From Desulfitobacterium_A nosdiversum (GTDB lineage: Bacteria; Bacillota; Desulfitobacteriia; Desulfitobacteriales; Desulfitobacteriaceae), in NCBI RefSeq assembly GCF_049860565.1, contig NZ_CP172056.1, positions 868,001 to 932,000 of the forward strand: a stretch of DNA of 64,000 nt. The letters run 5' to 3'. Of the stretch, positions 43,873 to 52,841 are shown piece after piece. The position numbers and the translations under genes are program-made. The notes below the pieces were generated by a model. That model was not told the DNA's origin, searched no databases, and was given only the letters and a program-made list of their open reading frames with translations. Every line of letters begins with the position of its first letter. The stretch's first letter is position 1.

Positions 43873-43914
43873 TTTTTTTACAAAAAATTGTCTAAACTAT
43901 GCATTTTTCTTAAC

Positions 43915-43970
43915 AAAAAGAGGAAGACCGCGAAATAAATATTATAATTTCTCGGTCTTCCTCTTTTTGT
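43915..43970 (+). terminator. Strong, potentially bidirectional terminator
   Basis: A perfect 16-bp inverted repeat (AAAAAGAGGAAGACCG/CGGTCTTCCTCTTTTT) with a 22-nt loop. It ends the HTH-membrane protein unit. The 150 nt between it and the next gene show nothing clear. Confidence 0.9.
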
Positions 43971-44124
43971 GGTCTACTACACCTAAATATTTAATATAAC
44001 CTAAATGATATAGAAGAAGCGATATTAGCGCAGCTCAAGTGCTGCTTGCCACAGATTAGATAATAAAGGGGAAGGATTAATTTTAATTTTGTCGAATAAA
44101 AACGCAGTGTGAGGAGATGATTAT

Positions 44125-44934
44125 TTGCCTTTACCAATACGCTTAGTGGCAATGGATATGGATGATACCCTTCTGCAGGATGATTGGACGATTTCGGAAC
44201 GAACCATAAACGCGATTCGACAGGCCCAGAAAAAAGGAGTTTATGTCACGTTCGCCACCGGAAGAGCAACGACTTCGGTCCGGCCTTATGCAGAACAGTT
44301 AGGCCTGAATGTTCCTGTGATTACTTATAACGGCGCAAAAATTCAAGAGGTTTTAAGCGGTGAAATTCTTTATCGAAAAGTAATTCCAATCGAGACTGCT
44401 AAAGATATTTCGGCATGGCTTTTAGCTCAAGATATTCATTTTCATGTTTATCTTAAAGACCATATTTTTGTCGAGAAGATGAATGAGTGGTCAAGACAAT
44501 ATGCTCGAGCAACTCGGGTTCCGGTAGAAGAGATAGACTTAATTGAACGTTTATCAACCGAACAAGAAGGCGTGGAAAAGATCCTCTTAATGGGCGAGCC
44601 TGAAATGACGATCCTTTGGAACGAAAAAATTCATCAAAGGTATGAGGGAAAAGTAAGAAGCACCAAATCTAAGCCGCATTTTTTAGAACTTATTCATCCC
44701 AGCGTAAGCAAGGGAACAGCTTTAGCTTCATTAGCCGAACGATTAGGAGTTAAACGCGAAGAGGTTATGGCGATTGGTGATAGTCTCAACGATATAGAAA
44801 TGATCCGTTATGCAGGTTTAGGGGTAGCCATGGGTAATGCCCGTACAGAGGTAAAAGAGATTGCTGATAAAATAACGGCAACCAATCAAGAAGATGGGGT
44901 AGCCCAAGCGATTGAGGAATATGTTCTAAGATAG
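44125..44934 (+). CDS. Cof-type HAD-superfamily phosphatase
   Basis: A cytoplasmic phosphatase of 269 residues. HAD motif I is DMDDTLLQD (about residues 10-18), motif II is FATGRATTS, motif III is the Lys in SVSKGTALASLAE, and motif IV is GDSLNDIEMIRYAG. The C2 cap identifies the Cof (IIB) subfamily, which acts on sugar phosphates, FMN or related small substrates. The start is TTG with GAGGAGATG 7 nt upstream. It stands alone, so the natural substrate cannot be inferred from neighbours. Confidence 0.92.
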   Translation: MPLPIRLVAMDMDDTLLQDDWTISERTINAIRQAQKKGVYVTFATGRATTSVRPYAEQLGLNVPVITYNGAKIQEVLSGEILYRKVIPIETAKDISAWLLAQDIHFHVYLKDHIFVEKMNEWSRQYARATRVPVEEIDLIERLSTEQEGVEKILLMGEPEMTILWNEKIHQRYEGKVRSTKSKPHFLELIHPSVSKGTALASLAERLGVKREEVMAIGDSLNDIEMIRYAGLGVAMGNARTEVKEIADKITATNQEDGVAQAIEEYVLR

Positions 44935-45006
44935 AATTCGGAAGCCTAGAATTCAGTTCCCCAATTCAAAGTCGCAGCAGAGTATAGTCAGAAAGAGGGG
45001 AGCAAA

Positions 45007-46005
45007 ATGTTAACAGGAAAACCATTGGGAAAGCGGATTAAGAAAACATCGATTGCCATAATCATGGTCATTACGCTTATACTCGAACTTTCGGGATGCA
45101 CCCGATCCCCTTTAGTTTGGTTTCAAGACAAGGGAAAAAATGGAGTGTCAGCGGTCCAAAGCGTTGGGGTTCAAGGCTCAAGATCTGATGAAGAAAATAA
45201 AAAGGAGCAAGATAAAAAGGATACAGTGAAGCAGGAAGAGACAGCTTCTGATGATGCTCCAGTACCTATGAACCCGCCCCAGCCTGATCCTCCTCAAACT
45301 CCTATTCGGCCTTTTTATGAGTTATCAGGTACTCCGCCGATGGCCCCCGGTTTAGCGATGCGTAACCGTGTTTTCAGTGAAGAACCCTCGAAAGTTGTTT
45401 ACTTGACTCTGGATGACGGTCCTTCCCCAAATACACCGCAAATCCTGCAAATTCTCAAAAATGAAAGTATACATGCAACGTTTTTTGTTATTGGACGTCA
45501 GGTCGAAAAATATCCCGAGTATTTAAAGCAGGAAAAGGCTGAAGGAAATGCGATAGGAAACCATACGTACTCGCATAATTATGCCGAAATTTATCAAAGC
45601 CCGCAGGCATATCTGGCAAATATTAAAAAGAATGAAGACCTAATCTATAGTCTTGTCGGAATCCGCCCACCGATTATTCGAGCCCCAGGCGGGACTCAGG
45701 GCCATTTCCATGTAAGTTACTATAATACTTTGGATGCGGCCGGCTATCTAGTTTATGACTGGAATGTCAGCACGGGGGACGCAGCTGCGGCTGTTGTTCC
45801 GACCGACCAACTCGTGCGTAATGTGATGAGCCAAGTTCCTGGAAAAGATCGAGTGATTATGCTTATGCATGACGCGCCGGGTAAGACGACAACGGTCGAA
45901 GCCTTGCCGCGTATCATTCAATATTTAAAAAAAGAGGGCTATACCTTTGGAATTCTAAGGCCAGAAGTAGCACCAATCCTCTTCCCGGGAGGGTTTAGAA
46001 GTTAG
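45007..46005 (+). CDS. Polysaccharide deacetylase lipoprotein (NodB domain)
   Basis: A 332-residue cell-surface enzyme. The signal peptide ends in LSGC (Cys about 31), followed by a charged and Pro-rich linker (about 50-115) and a NodB/CE4 domain. Catalytic Asp pair is in YLTLDDGPSPNTP, the metal histidines in GNHTYSHNY, and the Arg motif in RAPGGTQGHFH. Such enzymes remove N-acetyl groups from peptidoglycan and protect against lysozyme. GAAAGAGGGG upstream of the ATG. Probably transcribed alone or with the radical SAM gene 63 nt on. Confidence 0.93.
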   Translation: MLTGKPLGKRIKKTSIAIIMVITLILELSGCTRSPLVWFQDKGKNGVSAVQSVGVQGSRSDEENKKEQDKKDTVKQEETASDDAPVPMNPPQPDPPQTPIRPFYELSGTPPMAPGLAMRNRVFSEEPSKVVYLTLDDGPSPNTPQILQILKNESIHATFFVIGRQVEKYPEYLKQEKAEGNAIGNHTYSHNYAEIYQSPQAYLANIKKNEDLIYSLVGIRPPIIRAPGGTQGHFHVSYYNTLDAAGYLVYDWNVSTGDAAAAVVPTDQLVRNVMSQVPGKDRVIMLMHDAPGKTTTVEALPRIIQYLKKEGYTFGILRPEVAPILFPGGFRS

Positions 46006-46068
46006 TTGGCATAAGAATTGCAATATGGCAGGCTAAAGGATATACTTATTAAGAAAGGGGTCGATTTT

Positions 46069-47832
46069 TTGCATATCCTTTTAGCTTGTCTCAATGCAAA
46101 ATTTGTGCATACTAATTTGGCCCTGCGTTACTTGCGGGATGCTGTTCGGCTTGAATTCCCGAAAACTGAACTTCGTGAGTTTACCATAAACGAACGCGTA
46201 GAACGGATTGCGGCAGAAATATTTGAAGCCAAGGCAGAGGTCGTTGGCTTTTCCTGTTATATTTGGAACCTTACTGAAACTTTAGCGGTCATACGGCAGC
46301 TTCGTCCCGTTTGCCCGGATAGCCGATTTGTCCTGGGGGGGCCTGAGGTTTCATATGATGCTGGGGTGTTCCTGAGTAAGCATCAAGAGGTGGATGCCGT
46401 AGTTTATGGCGAGGGTGAAAGAACGTTTTTAGAACTGCTTCAGACCTGGCGGGAGAAACAAAAGCCTGAAAATGTTTTAGGCCTTGCTTGGCGGGATTTT
46501 ACTGCGGAAGGGATGAAGATTCGATTAAATCCTCCCCGCCCACTGCTTGCGATGTCTGATCTCCCAATCCCCTATCAAGTTAAGGAGGACTTTCATGGGC
46601 GATTGGCTTACGTCGAGACGACAAGAGGGTGTCCCTTTAATTGTCAGTATTGTCTCTCTTCGACGATTAAAGGGGTTCGTTACTTAGAGCCAGAAAGGTT
46701 CCGCATTATTTTTAAACGCCTTTTAGAAGATGGTGCACGCACGATCAAATTTGTCGATCGCACCTTCAATGTGCAAAAGAGACATGCGTTTCAGATTCTC
46801 GATATTGTAAGAGAGGAGGCAGAAAAATACCCTCCGGAGGAGGGGATTAGGGCTCACTGTGAGATTGCTGGAGAACTTCTCGACCAGGAATGGGTGAATT
46901 ATCTCAAGGATTATCCTGCGGGATTGCTTCAATTCGAAGTCGGTGTTCAATCCACGTATCGGCCAACGTTAAAAATTATCGATCGGATGCAGCATTTTGA
47001 ACAATGGAAAGGCTATATTCAAGAATTAAAATGCTGGGGGACATTGCCGCTCCATCTTGATCTCATTGCCGGCTTACCTGAAGAAGATTGGGAAAATTTT
47101 CGGATGTCGTTTAATGAGGTTTATGCTGTTCAGCCCGATATGCTTCAACTTGGCTTTCTGAAAGTATTAAAAGGTTCGGGCTTAAGGGAAAAAAGTCAGG
47201 AATACGGACTTGTTTATTCTCCAGACCCGCCGTATACAATTCTCCAAACTCGTGCGATGAGTCACGACGAGCTGCTTAAACTTCACCGTCTGGAGGATGT
47301 TCTCGATCGGTATTACAATTCAGGGAAGTTTCAGACAGTTCTTCCCATAGCGCTTTCACTCTTTGCTTCACCGTTTGACTTCTACCATGAACTGGCGGAG
47401 TTTTGGCAAAGGCGGGGATGGTTTAAGCAAAGCTGGTCCGGTAAAGCACTCTTCGATAAGCTGTGGGAGTTCCTTGAATCCTGTTTAATCCAGAGTAAGC
47501 AACGAACGCAGACCATAAATGACCTTCGGAAATCTCTAAGGGATCGGCTGCGTTTCGATTATTATCGATGGGAACGGCCAGGGGGGATTCCAAAGCTTCT
47601 GCAGATTCCTGAGGAGGAACTTCCTGAAGATTACGCAGCGGATAAGGTTAAAATTCAGTTTGACGAGCGCTGGCAAGAAAAAATTCCTGAACGAAGAAAT
47701 ATGGATCGGCGTCAGTGGGCACGGGCAACGGCTGTAGAGTATTTTTTAAATAAAGGATGGGTTTTATTTTTCTATAAAAATGGACGAGCAGAAGCTTATC
47801 CTTTGCTTGATGATAATTTCGAAGGAGTATAA
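46069..47832 (+). CDS. B12-binding-domain radical SAM protein (DUF4080-type)
   Basis: A 587-residue protein. Residues 1-140 form a cobalamin-binding-like domain (MHILLACLNAKFVHTNLALR, VLGGPEVSYD). The radical SAM core starts at about 180 with the iron-sulfur motif CPFNCQYC. A C-terminal part of about 150 residues matches what is called DUF4080. The TTG at 46069 follows AAAGGGG; the longer frame from 46018 has no ribosome site. The reaction is unknown; relatives are methylases or tRNA/lipid modifiers. The lipoprotein gene follows after 2 nt. Confidence 0.85.
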   Translation: MHILLACLNAKFVHTNLALRYLRDAVRLEFPKTELREFTINERVERIAAEIFEAKAEVVGFSCYIWNLTETLAVIRQLRPVCPDSRFVLGGPEVSYDAGVFLSKHQEVDAVVYGEGERTFLELLQTWREKQKPENVLGLAWRDFTAEGMKIRLNPPRPLLAMSDLPIPYQVKEDFHGRLAYVETTRGCPFNCQYCLSSTIKGVRYLEPERFRIIFKRLLEDGARTIKFVDRTFNVQKRHAFQILDIVREEAEKYPPEEGIRAHCEIAGELLDQEWVNYLKDYPAGLLQFEVGVQSTYRPTLKIIDRMQHFEQWKGYIQELKCWGTLPLHLDLIAGLPEEDWENFRMSFNEVYAVQPDMLQLGFLKVLKGSGLREKSQEYGLVYSPDPPYTILQTRAMSHDELLKLHRLEDVLDRYYNSGKFQTVLPIALSLFASPFDFYHELAEFWQRRGWFKQSWSGKALFDKLWEFLESCLIQSKQRTQTINDLRKSLRDRLRFDYYRWERPGGIPKLLQIPEEELPEDYAADKVKIQFDERWQEKIPERRNMDRRQWARATAVEYFLNKGWVLFFYKNGRAEAYPLLDDNFEGV

Positions 47833-47834
47833 TT

Positions 47835-49025
47835 ATGAGACAAGGCTCTTCTTCACGGATGCGGCTTGGGTTAACCGTACTTATATGTATTTTATTTTTA
47901 AGCTTTTCGGTGGGCTGCAGCCGGGCCCCACAGCAAGGAACACCGGGTGGCGTTGCACCTGCAGTGATTGAGATATGGCATACGCTGCAAGGCAGTGAGG
48001 CAGACAGCCTGAATAAGCAAATTCAGCATATTATGGATCAGCACCCTGAGGTATTAATCCGGACAAAGTCGATTCCAGAAGCTCAATTTGCAGGCTTAAT
48101 ATATCAAGCTGAGGCTGGCGGAGAAGGCCCCGAAATTTTTATTGCTCCCCAGGATATTTTAACGAAGCTTTATACGCAGGGCGCATTAGCACCCGTTGCA
48201 GGGAATGCGGAAGTATTTCCGGGATTAGTCGCACCGTTTCATTACGGGGATAAAACTTATGCTCAGCCTTGGCTTACAGATTCTCCGCTTCTTTTTTACC
48301 GCAAAGACCTGGTTCAGCCTCTGGGAAGTTTGACCGATTGGCTCAATTCCAAGGGAACTATGGTTTTGCCGGAGTTAAACAGCCGGACTTTAAGTACGTG
48401 GTGGAGCGGCCAAGGCGGAAAGCTTGTCAGCAGTGGCCGGCCGGTTTTAGATGATCCGGCGAATCTTCAGTTTCTGCAGCAGCTTCAAACATGGCGCGAT
48501 AATAAAATGATAACGGTTGACCCCAATGCGCTTATCCCATTTGCAAGCGGTCAGGCAGTATATACCATTGCCCTTGCAAGTCAGGCCCCGGCTATGACTC
48601 AGGCCAATATTCCTTGGGGGAGCATCCCCTTGTTCAATGTTCTTGGAGGCCAAGGCCAAGGATTGCCGGGAGTGACTCTGGGAATAGCGAATTCTTCGAT
48701 CAAAACAACAACCGCACTGCAGCCTTCAATTAAGATAGTTGAGGAAGCGCTTTTAAGTTCAGAGGTTGAAGGGGCTTTTGCTCAGAACGGAACTCGTTTC
48801 CCGGCGAGCACAGCTTATTATTCAACAGCTGATGGTCAAAAAGGTTTAGCTCCGCAAGTTGCCCAAGCTTTAGCTAAGGTTTGGCCTTTAACCGGGGATT
48901 CTTTAGAACGCAAGCTGCTCCCTTTACAGGATGCAGCCTGGCAGAGTGCCTGGGGAGGAACAGCCCCCCAAGATGCGCTGACTCAGGCACAGACCGAGGC
49001 TGTAAAGGTAAGTACGGCGAAGTAG
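47835..49025 (+). CDS. Extracellular solute-binding lipoprotein (family 1), orphan
   Basis: A 396-residue sugar-type binding protein. The lipobox is SVGC (Cys about 31), followed by a mature part beginning with PAVIEIWHTLQGSEADSLNK, as in maltose and multi-sugar binding proteins. Later segments (PWLTDSPLLFYRKDL) also fit. It starts 2 nt after the radical SAM stop with GAAGGAG in the end of that gene. No permease or ATPase is near, so it must work with a distant transporter or as a sensor. The downstream gap is the structured RNA region. Confidence 0.88.
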   Translation: MRQGSSSRMRLGLTVLICILFLSFSVGCSRAPQQGTPGGVAPAVIEIWHTLQGSEADSLNKQIQHIMDQHPEVLIRTKSIPEAQFAGLIYQAEAGGEGPEIFIAPQDILTKLYTQGALAPVAGNAEVFPGLVAPFHYGDKTYAQPWLTDSPLLFYRKDLVQPLGSLTDWLNSKGTMVLPELNSRTLSTWWSGQGGKLVSSGRPVLDDPANLQFLQQLQTWRDNKMITVDPNALIPFASGQAVYTIALASQAPAMTQANIPWGSIPLFNVLGGQGQGLPGVTLGIANSSIKTTTALQPSIKIVEEALLSSEVEGAFAQNGTRFPASTAYYSTADGQKGLAPQVAQALAKVWPLTGDSLERKLLPLQDAAWQSAWGGTAPQDALTQAQTEAVKVSTAK

Positions 49026-49062
49026 TACTGAGTCTTTAGCCTTTAGTAATGCGGAAAAGACA

Positions 49063-49469
49063 CTACAACTTCGGACTGACGTTAGGATGGATGTTTCAAC
49101 AGACGCTCGGTCATACTCGGACGTATGGTTGAAGAGAAGTGAAGTGTAGAGCTTACTTGCTCCTAAGAGTTTCTCGAGCAAAAGTCCCAAGAAACCACCC
49201 AAGGATTTTGATTTACAAGAGGGAACGGCTTCTAAGCGAGCGGCTACCAGACTTCGCGAAAGCACGCAGCGGAGATGGGTTGGAAACAGGACGTTTTCAA
49301 ATGGCCAGTTGAGGCAAGGATGCCGAATTGGCCATGCGATGACACATGGACGTGTCAAGTGTCGCATGTGCCATGGATGGCAAAACATGCGACCCCCATC
49401 GTAGCGGAGTACTTGAGCGCTAGTCTGGTCCGCGCAGCTTATTGAGTGACCGATGTAAAGCAAAATCCT
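49063..49469 (+). ncRNA. Large, highly structured noncoding RNA of unknown class
   Basis: About 400 nt without a credible gene, which fold into nested helices. Domain 1 is closed by 49063-49072/49141-49149 and holds a 6-bp plus 5-bp hairpin (49095-49133). A hairpin follows at 49158-49180. Domain 2 is closed by 49202-49217/49454-49469 (15 of 16 positions paired), then 49234-49253/49422-49440 (16 pairs with small loops), then 49274-49279/49395-49400. The last encloses four hairpins: 49280-49300, 49301-49335, 49341-49356 and 49361-49393. Two G-U pairs favour the plus strand. No promoter or T-run terminator is clear. It shows no rnpB, tmRNA or intron core that I recognise. Confidence 0.7.
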
Positions 49470-49517
49470 GGAGATTAAGGCTGCTTTATAGAAACTCAAC
49501 AAGAGCACTATGTCTCA

Positions 49518-49550
49518 ATTGATAAGTAATACACGAGTGCCTGTATCAAT
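49518..49550 (+). other. Hairpin in the leader of rapZ
   Basis: A perfect 7-bp inverted repeat ATTGATA/TATCAAT with a 19-nt loop lies between the structured RNA and the rapZ ribosome site. There is no T-run. It could separate the RNA from the rapZ message. Confidence 0.4.
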
Positions 49551-49588
49551 AGGATTTATAGACAATAATCTTTAAGGAGGTGGATAAG

Positions 49589-50482
49589 ATGGACCGAAAA
49601 CCCATGCGGTTACTTGTGATTACGGGCTTGTCCGGAGCAGGAAAAACTCAGGCCCTTCAGAGCCTTGAAGATCAAGGGTATTTCTGCATAGATAACTTGC
49701 CTCCCACATTTATAGTCAAATTTGTTGAGCTGTGTGCCCAATCTCAAGGCAAGGTATCTAAAGCGGCTATTGTTTGCGACTTAAGAGGCGGAGAATTTTT
49801 TACGTCGTTAACTGAAGCACTGAGAGACCTGGAGGGAGAAGGATTTCATTATGAAATGCTTTTTCTCGAGGCCTCGGATGAGACTTTAGTCAGACGTTAT
49901 AAAGAGTCCCGCCGCCGGCATCCAATGTCACCCCAGGGCCGGCTGCTTGAGGGGATTTATGAGGAACGGAAGCAGCTTGAAGAGTTGCGGGGTCAAGCTC
50001 ACAATATTATCGATACTTCAAATATGCTTTCTCAGCAGCTCCGGCGAAAGATTATCGAACTCTATGGAGAAGAGCAGGGACTGGGACAGCTTGCAGTTTC
50101 TGTTATTTCTTTTGGATTTAAATATGGTGTTCCTCTTGATGCGGATCTGGTTATTGACGTCCGTTTTCTGCCAAACCCGTTTTATGTTGAGGATCTTCGT
50201 CCTTTAACAGGTGAACATCTTCTCGTTCAAAAATATATTTTTGATAACCCGGTTGCTCAAGAGTTCATGAAGAGGTATCTGAATTTATTGGAATATATAC
50301 TTCCTTACTATGTTAAAGAAGGAAAAAGTCATTTGGTTATTGGCATCGGCTGCACGGGTGGGCAACATCGATCAGTAGCAATCGCAGAAAGGGTCGGTTC
50401 CTTTTTGAAGGAGCAGCATTTTACGGCAAGTGTAAAACACCGTGATGCATCGCGCAACCGAAAAGGTGAGAAGTCACAATGA
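49589..50482 (+). CDS. rapZ: RNase adapter / nucleotide-binding protein RapZ (YvcJ)
   Basis: A 297-residue P-loop protein with Walker A GLSGAGKT (about residue 15) and the C-terminal motif GCTGGQHRSVAIAE of the RapZ/YvcJ family. In E. coli RapZ binds small RNAs and GlcN6P; in Bacillus YvcJ binds GTP and affects competence. The ATG at 49589 follows AAGGAGG; a GTG at 49580 lies inside that site. It is the first gene of the conserved rapZ-yvcK-whiA cluster and overlaps yvcK by 4 nt. A structured RNA lies just upstream. Confidence 0.96.
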   Translation: MDRKPMRLLVITGLSGAGKTQALQSLEDQGYFCIDNLPPTFIVKFVELCAQSQGKVSKAAIVCDLRGGEFFTSLTEALRDLEGEGFHYEMLFLEASDETLVRRYKESRRRHPMSPQGRLLEGIYEERKQLEELRGQAHNIIDTSNMLSQQLRRKIIELYGEEQGLGQLAVSVISFGFKYGVPLDADLVIDVRFLPNPFYVEDLRPLTGEHLLVQKYIFDNPVAQEFMKRYLNLLEYILPYYVKEGKSHLVIGIGCTGGQHRSVAIAERVGSFLKEQHFTASVKHRDASRNRKGEKSQ

Positions 50483-51855
50483 AAAAGAAAGCAAGCGGAT
50501 TCCCACCAAACAATATGAAATGGCTTTATCCGAATCTCGGTGTGAAACGATGGTTCCTTTTAGCCACAATAGGGATATTTTTATTCGCTGCTGGTTTTTC
50601 TGTCATGAATTATGGGGTTGCTTTAGGCTATATTGAGCTGCAATTCCGGGAGACTATTTACCATTTAACAGGAAGCGCTCCACAAACTGCTGTACCTGTG
50701 GGAATCATTATCAGTGTGCTCGGGGTTATTGCAATTATTGTGGGCTTCAAACGTATGCTGAATTCAATTATCTCAGTGCTGTTGCCTGATGATGAGGAGC
50801 CGAAAATAGTTGATGTAATGTATACACGCCAACACCTTCGGCGCGGACCCAAGATCGTTGTGATAGGCGGAGGAACGGGTCTCTCTGCCCTACTCAGGGG
50901 TCTAAAGGAATATACCAATAATTTAACAGCCATCGTTACGGTTGCTGATGACGGCGGAAGTTCAGGAAAGCTGCGCCATGAGATGGGGATCTTACCCCCG
51001 GGAGATATCCGCAACTGTCTTGTCGCTCTAGCTGACACGGAAAATATCATGGAGAATCTCTTTTCCTATCGGTTTGAGACGGGAACCTTAAAGGGACATA
51101 GCCTGGGGAATTTACTGATCGCCGGTTTATCGGATACTTTTGGCGATTTCCAAAAAGGAATTGAATCTGTAGGTAAGGTTTTTTCCCTGAGGGGTAATGT
51201 TTATCCTTCAACGTTAGAACAAGTCGTTCTCGCGGCAGAGCTTACGGATGGAACGGTGATTAAGGGTGAAACAGCGGCACGGAATGCAAAAGGACGAATT
51301 AAAAGAGTGTTTTTGGAGCCGAGCGAGTGCCATCCAATATCAAAGGCTTTGAATGCCCTTGAAGAGGCGGATTTAGTTGTGCTTGGACCTGGGAGCCTTT
51401 ATACGAGCGTACTCCCTAATCTTTTGGTCAAAGGACTCAGTGATAAGATTAGAGAAGTTAAAGCTCCGTGCGTCTATGTTTGTAATATTATGACAGAGCC
51501 GGGGGAGACTGATGATTATCAGGTATCCGATCACTTACAGGCAATTATCGATCATTGCGGTACCGGGTTTGTTGATGTGGTTTTGGCCAATAGTCAAAGG
51601 GTTCCGCAAGAGCTTCTTGAACGTTATGCTGATGAGGGGTCTTTCCCTGTAGTCGGCGAAGCCCGAAGCGTGGAATGGTTAGGTGCTAAATATGTAGAGC
51701 GGGATCTGCTGCAAGCGGAGGGTACGATTCGGCATGATTCTGAGCGTCTGGCTCGGGAGTTAATTCGTTTGCTTTTCCGCTTAAAGCCTATGGGAGAGCG
51801 GATTGCACTCGTTGATTCTTACCTTTTGAATCAGAAGTTAAGAGAAAAGCCATAG
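50479..51855 (+). CDS. Gluconeogenesis factor YvcK, with membrane N-terminus
   Basis: A 458-residue protein. Residues about 110-440 are the CofD/YvcK domain, opening with KIVVIGGGTGLSALLRGLKEY and containing DDGGSSGKLRHEMG and GPGSLYTSVLPNLL. YvcK binds UDP-GlcNAc and is needed for growth on gluconeogenic carbon sources. Unlike the roughly 320-residue Bacillus protein, this one has an N-terminal extension with two membrane helices (about 24-44 and 68-90), so it should sit on the membrane. ATGA overlap with rapZ; whiA follows after 15 nt. Confidence 0.94.
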   Translation: MKKKASGFPPNNMKWLYPNLGVKRWFLLATIGIFLFAAGFSVMNYGVALGYIELQFRETIYHLTGSAPQTAVPVGIIISVLGVIAIIVGFKRMLNSIISVLLPDDEEPKIVDVMYTRQHLRRGPKIVVIGGGTGLSALLRGLKEYTNNLTAIVTVADDGGSSGKLRHEMGILPPGDIRNCLVALADTENIMENLFSYRFETGTLKGHSLGNLLIAGLSDTFGDFQKGIESVGKVFSLRGNVYPSTLEQVVLAAELTDGTVIKGETAARNAKGRIKRVFLEPSECHPISKALNALEEADLVVLGPGSLYTSVLPNLLVKGLSDKIREVKAPCVYVCNIMTEPGETDDYQVSDHLQAIIDHCGTGFVDVVLANSQRVPQELLERYADEGSFPVVGEARSVEWLGAKYVERDLLQAEGTIRHDSERLARELIRLLFRLKPMGERIALVDSYLLNQKLREKP

Positions 51856-51870
51856 AAAGGGCTGAGGTCC

Positions 51871-52806
51871 GTGTCGTTTAGTGCGGTGACAAAAGAGGAA
51901 TTAGCTCGGATTGAAGCGCCGAAGGAATGTTGTAATTTAGCAGAACTTGCAGTGTTAGTACGCATGGATGGGACACTGCAAATTTCGAATCAAAAATATG
52001 CCTTAAATGTAGTGACGGAGAGTGCTCCGGTTGCACGAAAAATTTATCGTTTAGCCAAAACCGTTTTAAATTTACCCGTAGATATCGTTGTAAGGCGTAA
52101 GCTGCGGTTAAAAAAAAATAATTCCTACCTGGTTAAAATTTATCCCAAAGGGACTTCGGATTTACAAAAGCTTGGTTTATTTGATGAAAAGGGTGAAATC
52201 CTTCCAGGAATTTCGGAAAAATTGATTAAACACCGATGTGATCAAAAAGCGTATTTACGAGGGGCTTTTTTAGCGGGAGGATCCATTAATAACCCTGAAG
52301 GCACATATCATCTTGAGATCATCACGAATGATGAGCATCATGCGGAAGGATTATGTAAACTCTTAAACCGGTTCCATCTTGGAGCAAAAGTAAGCATCCG
52401 CAAAAATTGGCATGTTGTCTATATTAAAGAGAGTGAACATATTGTTGAGTTTCTCGGTTTGATCGGAGCCCATCATGCTCTGTTGGAATTTGAGAATGTC
52501 CGTGTGTTTAAAGATATGCGGAATCAAGTGAATCGCTTAGTGAACTGTGAAACGGCAAATTTAAATAAAACTGTCGATGCTGCAGTACGCCAAGTTGAAA
52601 ATATCAAACGCATTGCAAGTACCATCGGCCTTCAAGCGTTGCCAGACCCCATACGAGAAATTGCTGAGCTCCGGCTGGATTTTCCGGATGCAAGTCTTAA
52701 GGAATTAGGAGAAATGCTGCATCCCAAGGTCGGAAAATCCGGTGTAAACCACAGAATGAGAAAAATAGATGAACTTGCAGAAAAAATCCAGGAACAAAAC
52801 AGCTGA
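51871..52806 (+). CDS. whiA: WhiA, DNA-binding regulator with LAGLIDADG-like fold
   Basis: A 311-residue protein with a degenerate homing-endonuclease-like N-terminal domain (about 1-200; YLRGAFLAGGSINNPEGTYHLEI) and a C-terminal HTH (about 225-305; LRLDFPDASLKELGEMLHPKVGKSGVNHRMRK region). It affects cell division and chromosome segregation in Bacillus and sporulation in Streptomyces. The start is GTG with AAAGGGCTGAGG upstream. It closes the rapZ-yvcK-whiA cluster; rpoN begins 35 nt later. Confidence 0.96.
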   Translation: MSFSAVTKEELARIEAPKECCNLAELAVLVRMDGTLQISNQKYALNVVTESAPVARKIYRLAKTVLNLPVDIVVRRKLRLKKNNSYLVKIYPKGTSDLQKLGLFDEKGEILPGISEKLIKHRCDQKAYLRGAFLAGGSINNPEGTYHLEIITNDEHHAEGLCKLLNRFHLGAKVSIRKNWHVVYIKESEHIVEFLGLIGAHHALLEFENVRVFKDMRNQVNRLVNCETANLNKTVDAAVRQVENIKRIASTIGLQALPDPIREIAELRLDFPDASLKELGEMLHPKVGKSGVNHRMRKIDELAEKIQEQNS

Positions 52807-52841
52807 ACAGGATCATGGAGCATTTTCGGGGAGGGAATAGT

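Noticed and set aside
49202..49469. RNase P RNA, tmRNA or group I/II intron as identity of the structured RNA
   Set aside because: I see no GAGGAAAGUCC-type RNase P core, no tmRNA ends or tag frame, and no intron domain V or P7-like core. Rejection is from memory of the consensus, so a formal search is still the test.
48924..49508. A 194-codon minus-strand open frame across the gap before rapZ
   Set aside because: It overlaps the end of the solute-binding protein gene and the structured RNA, has Cys/Leu/Ser-rich composition unlike a protein family, and no ribosome site.
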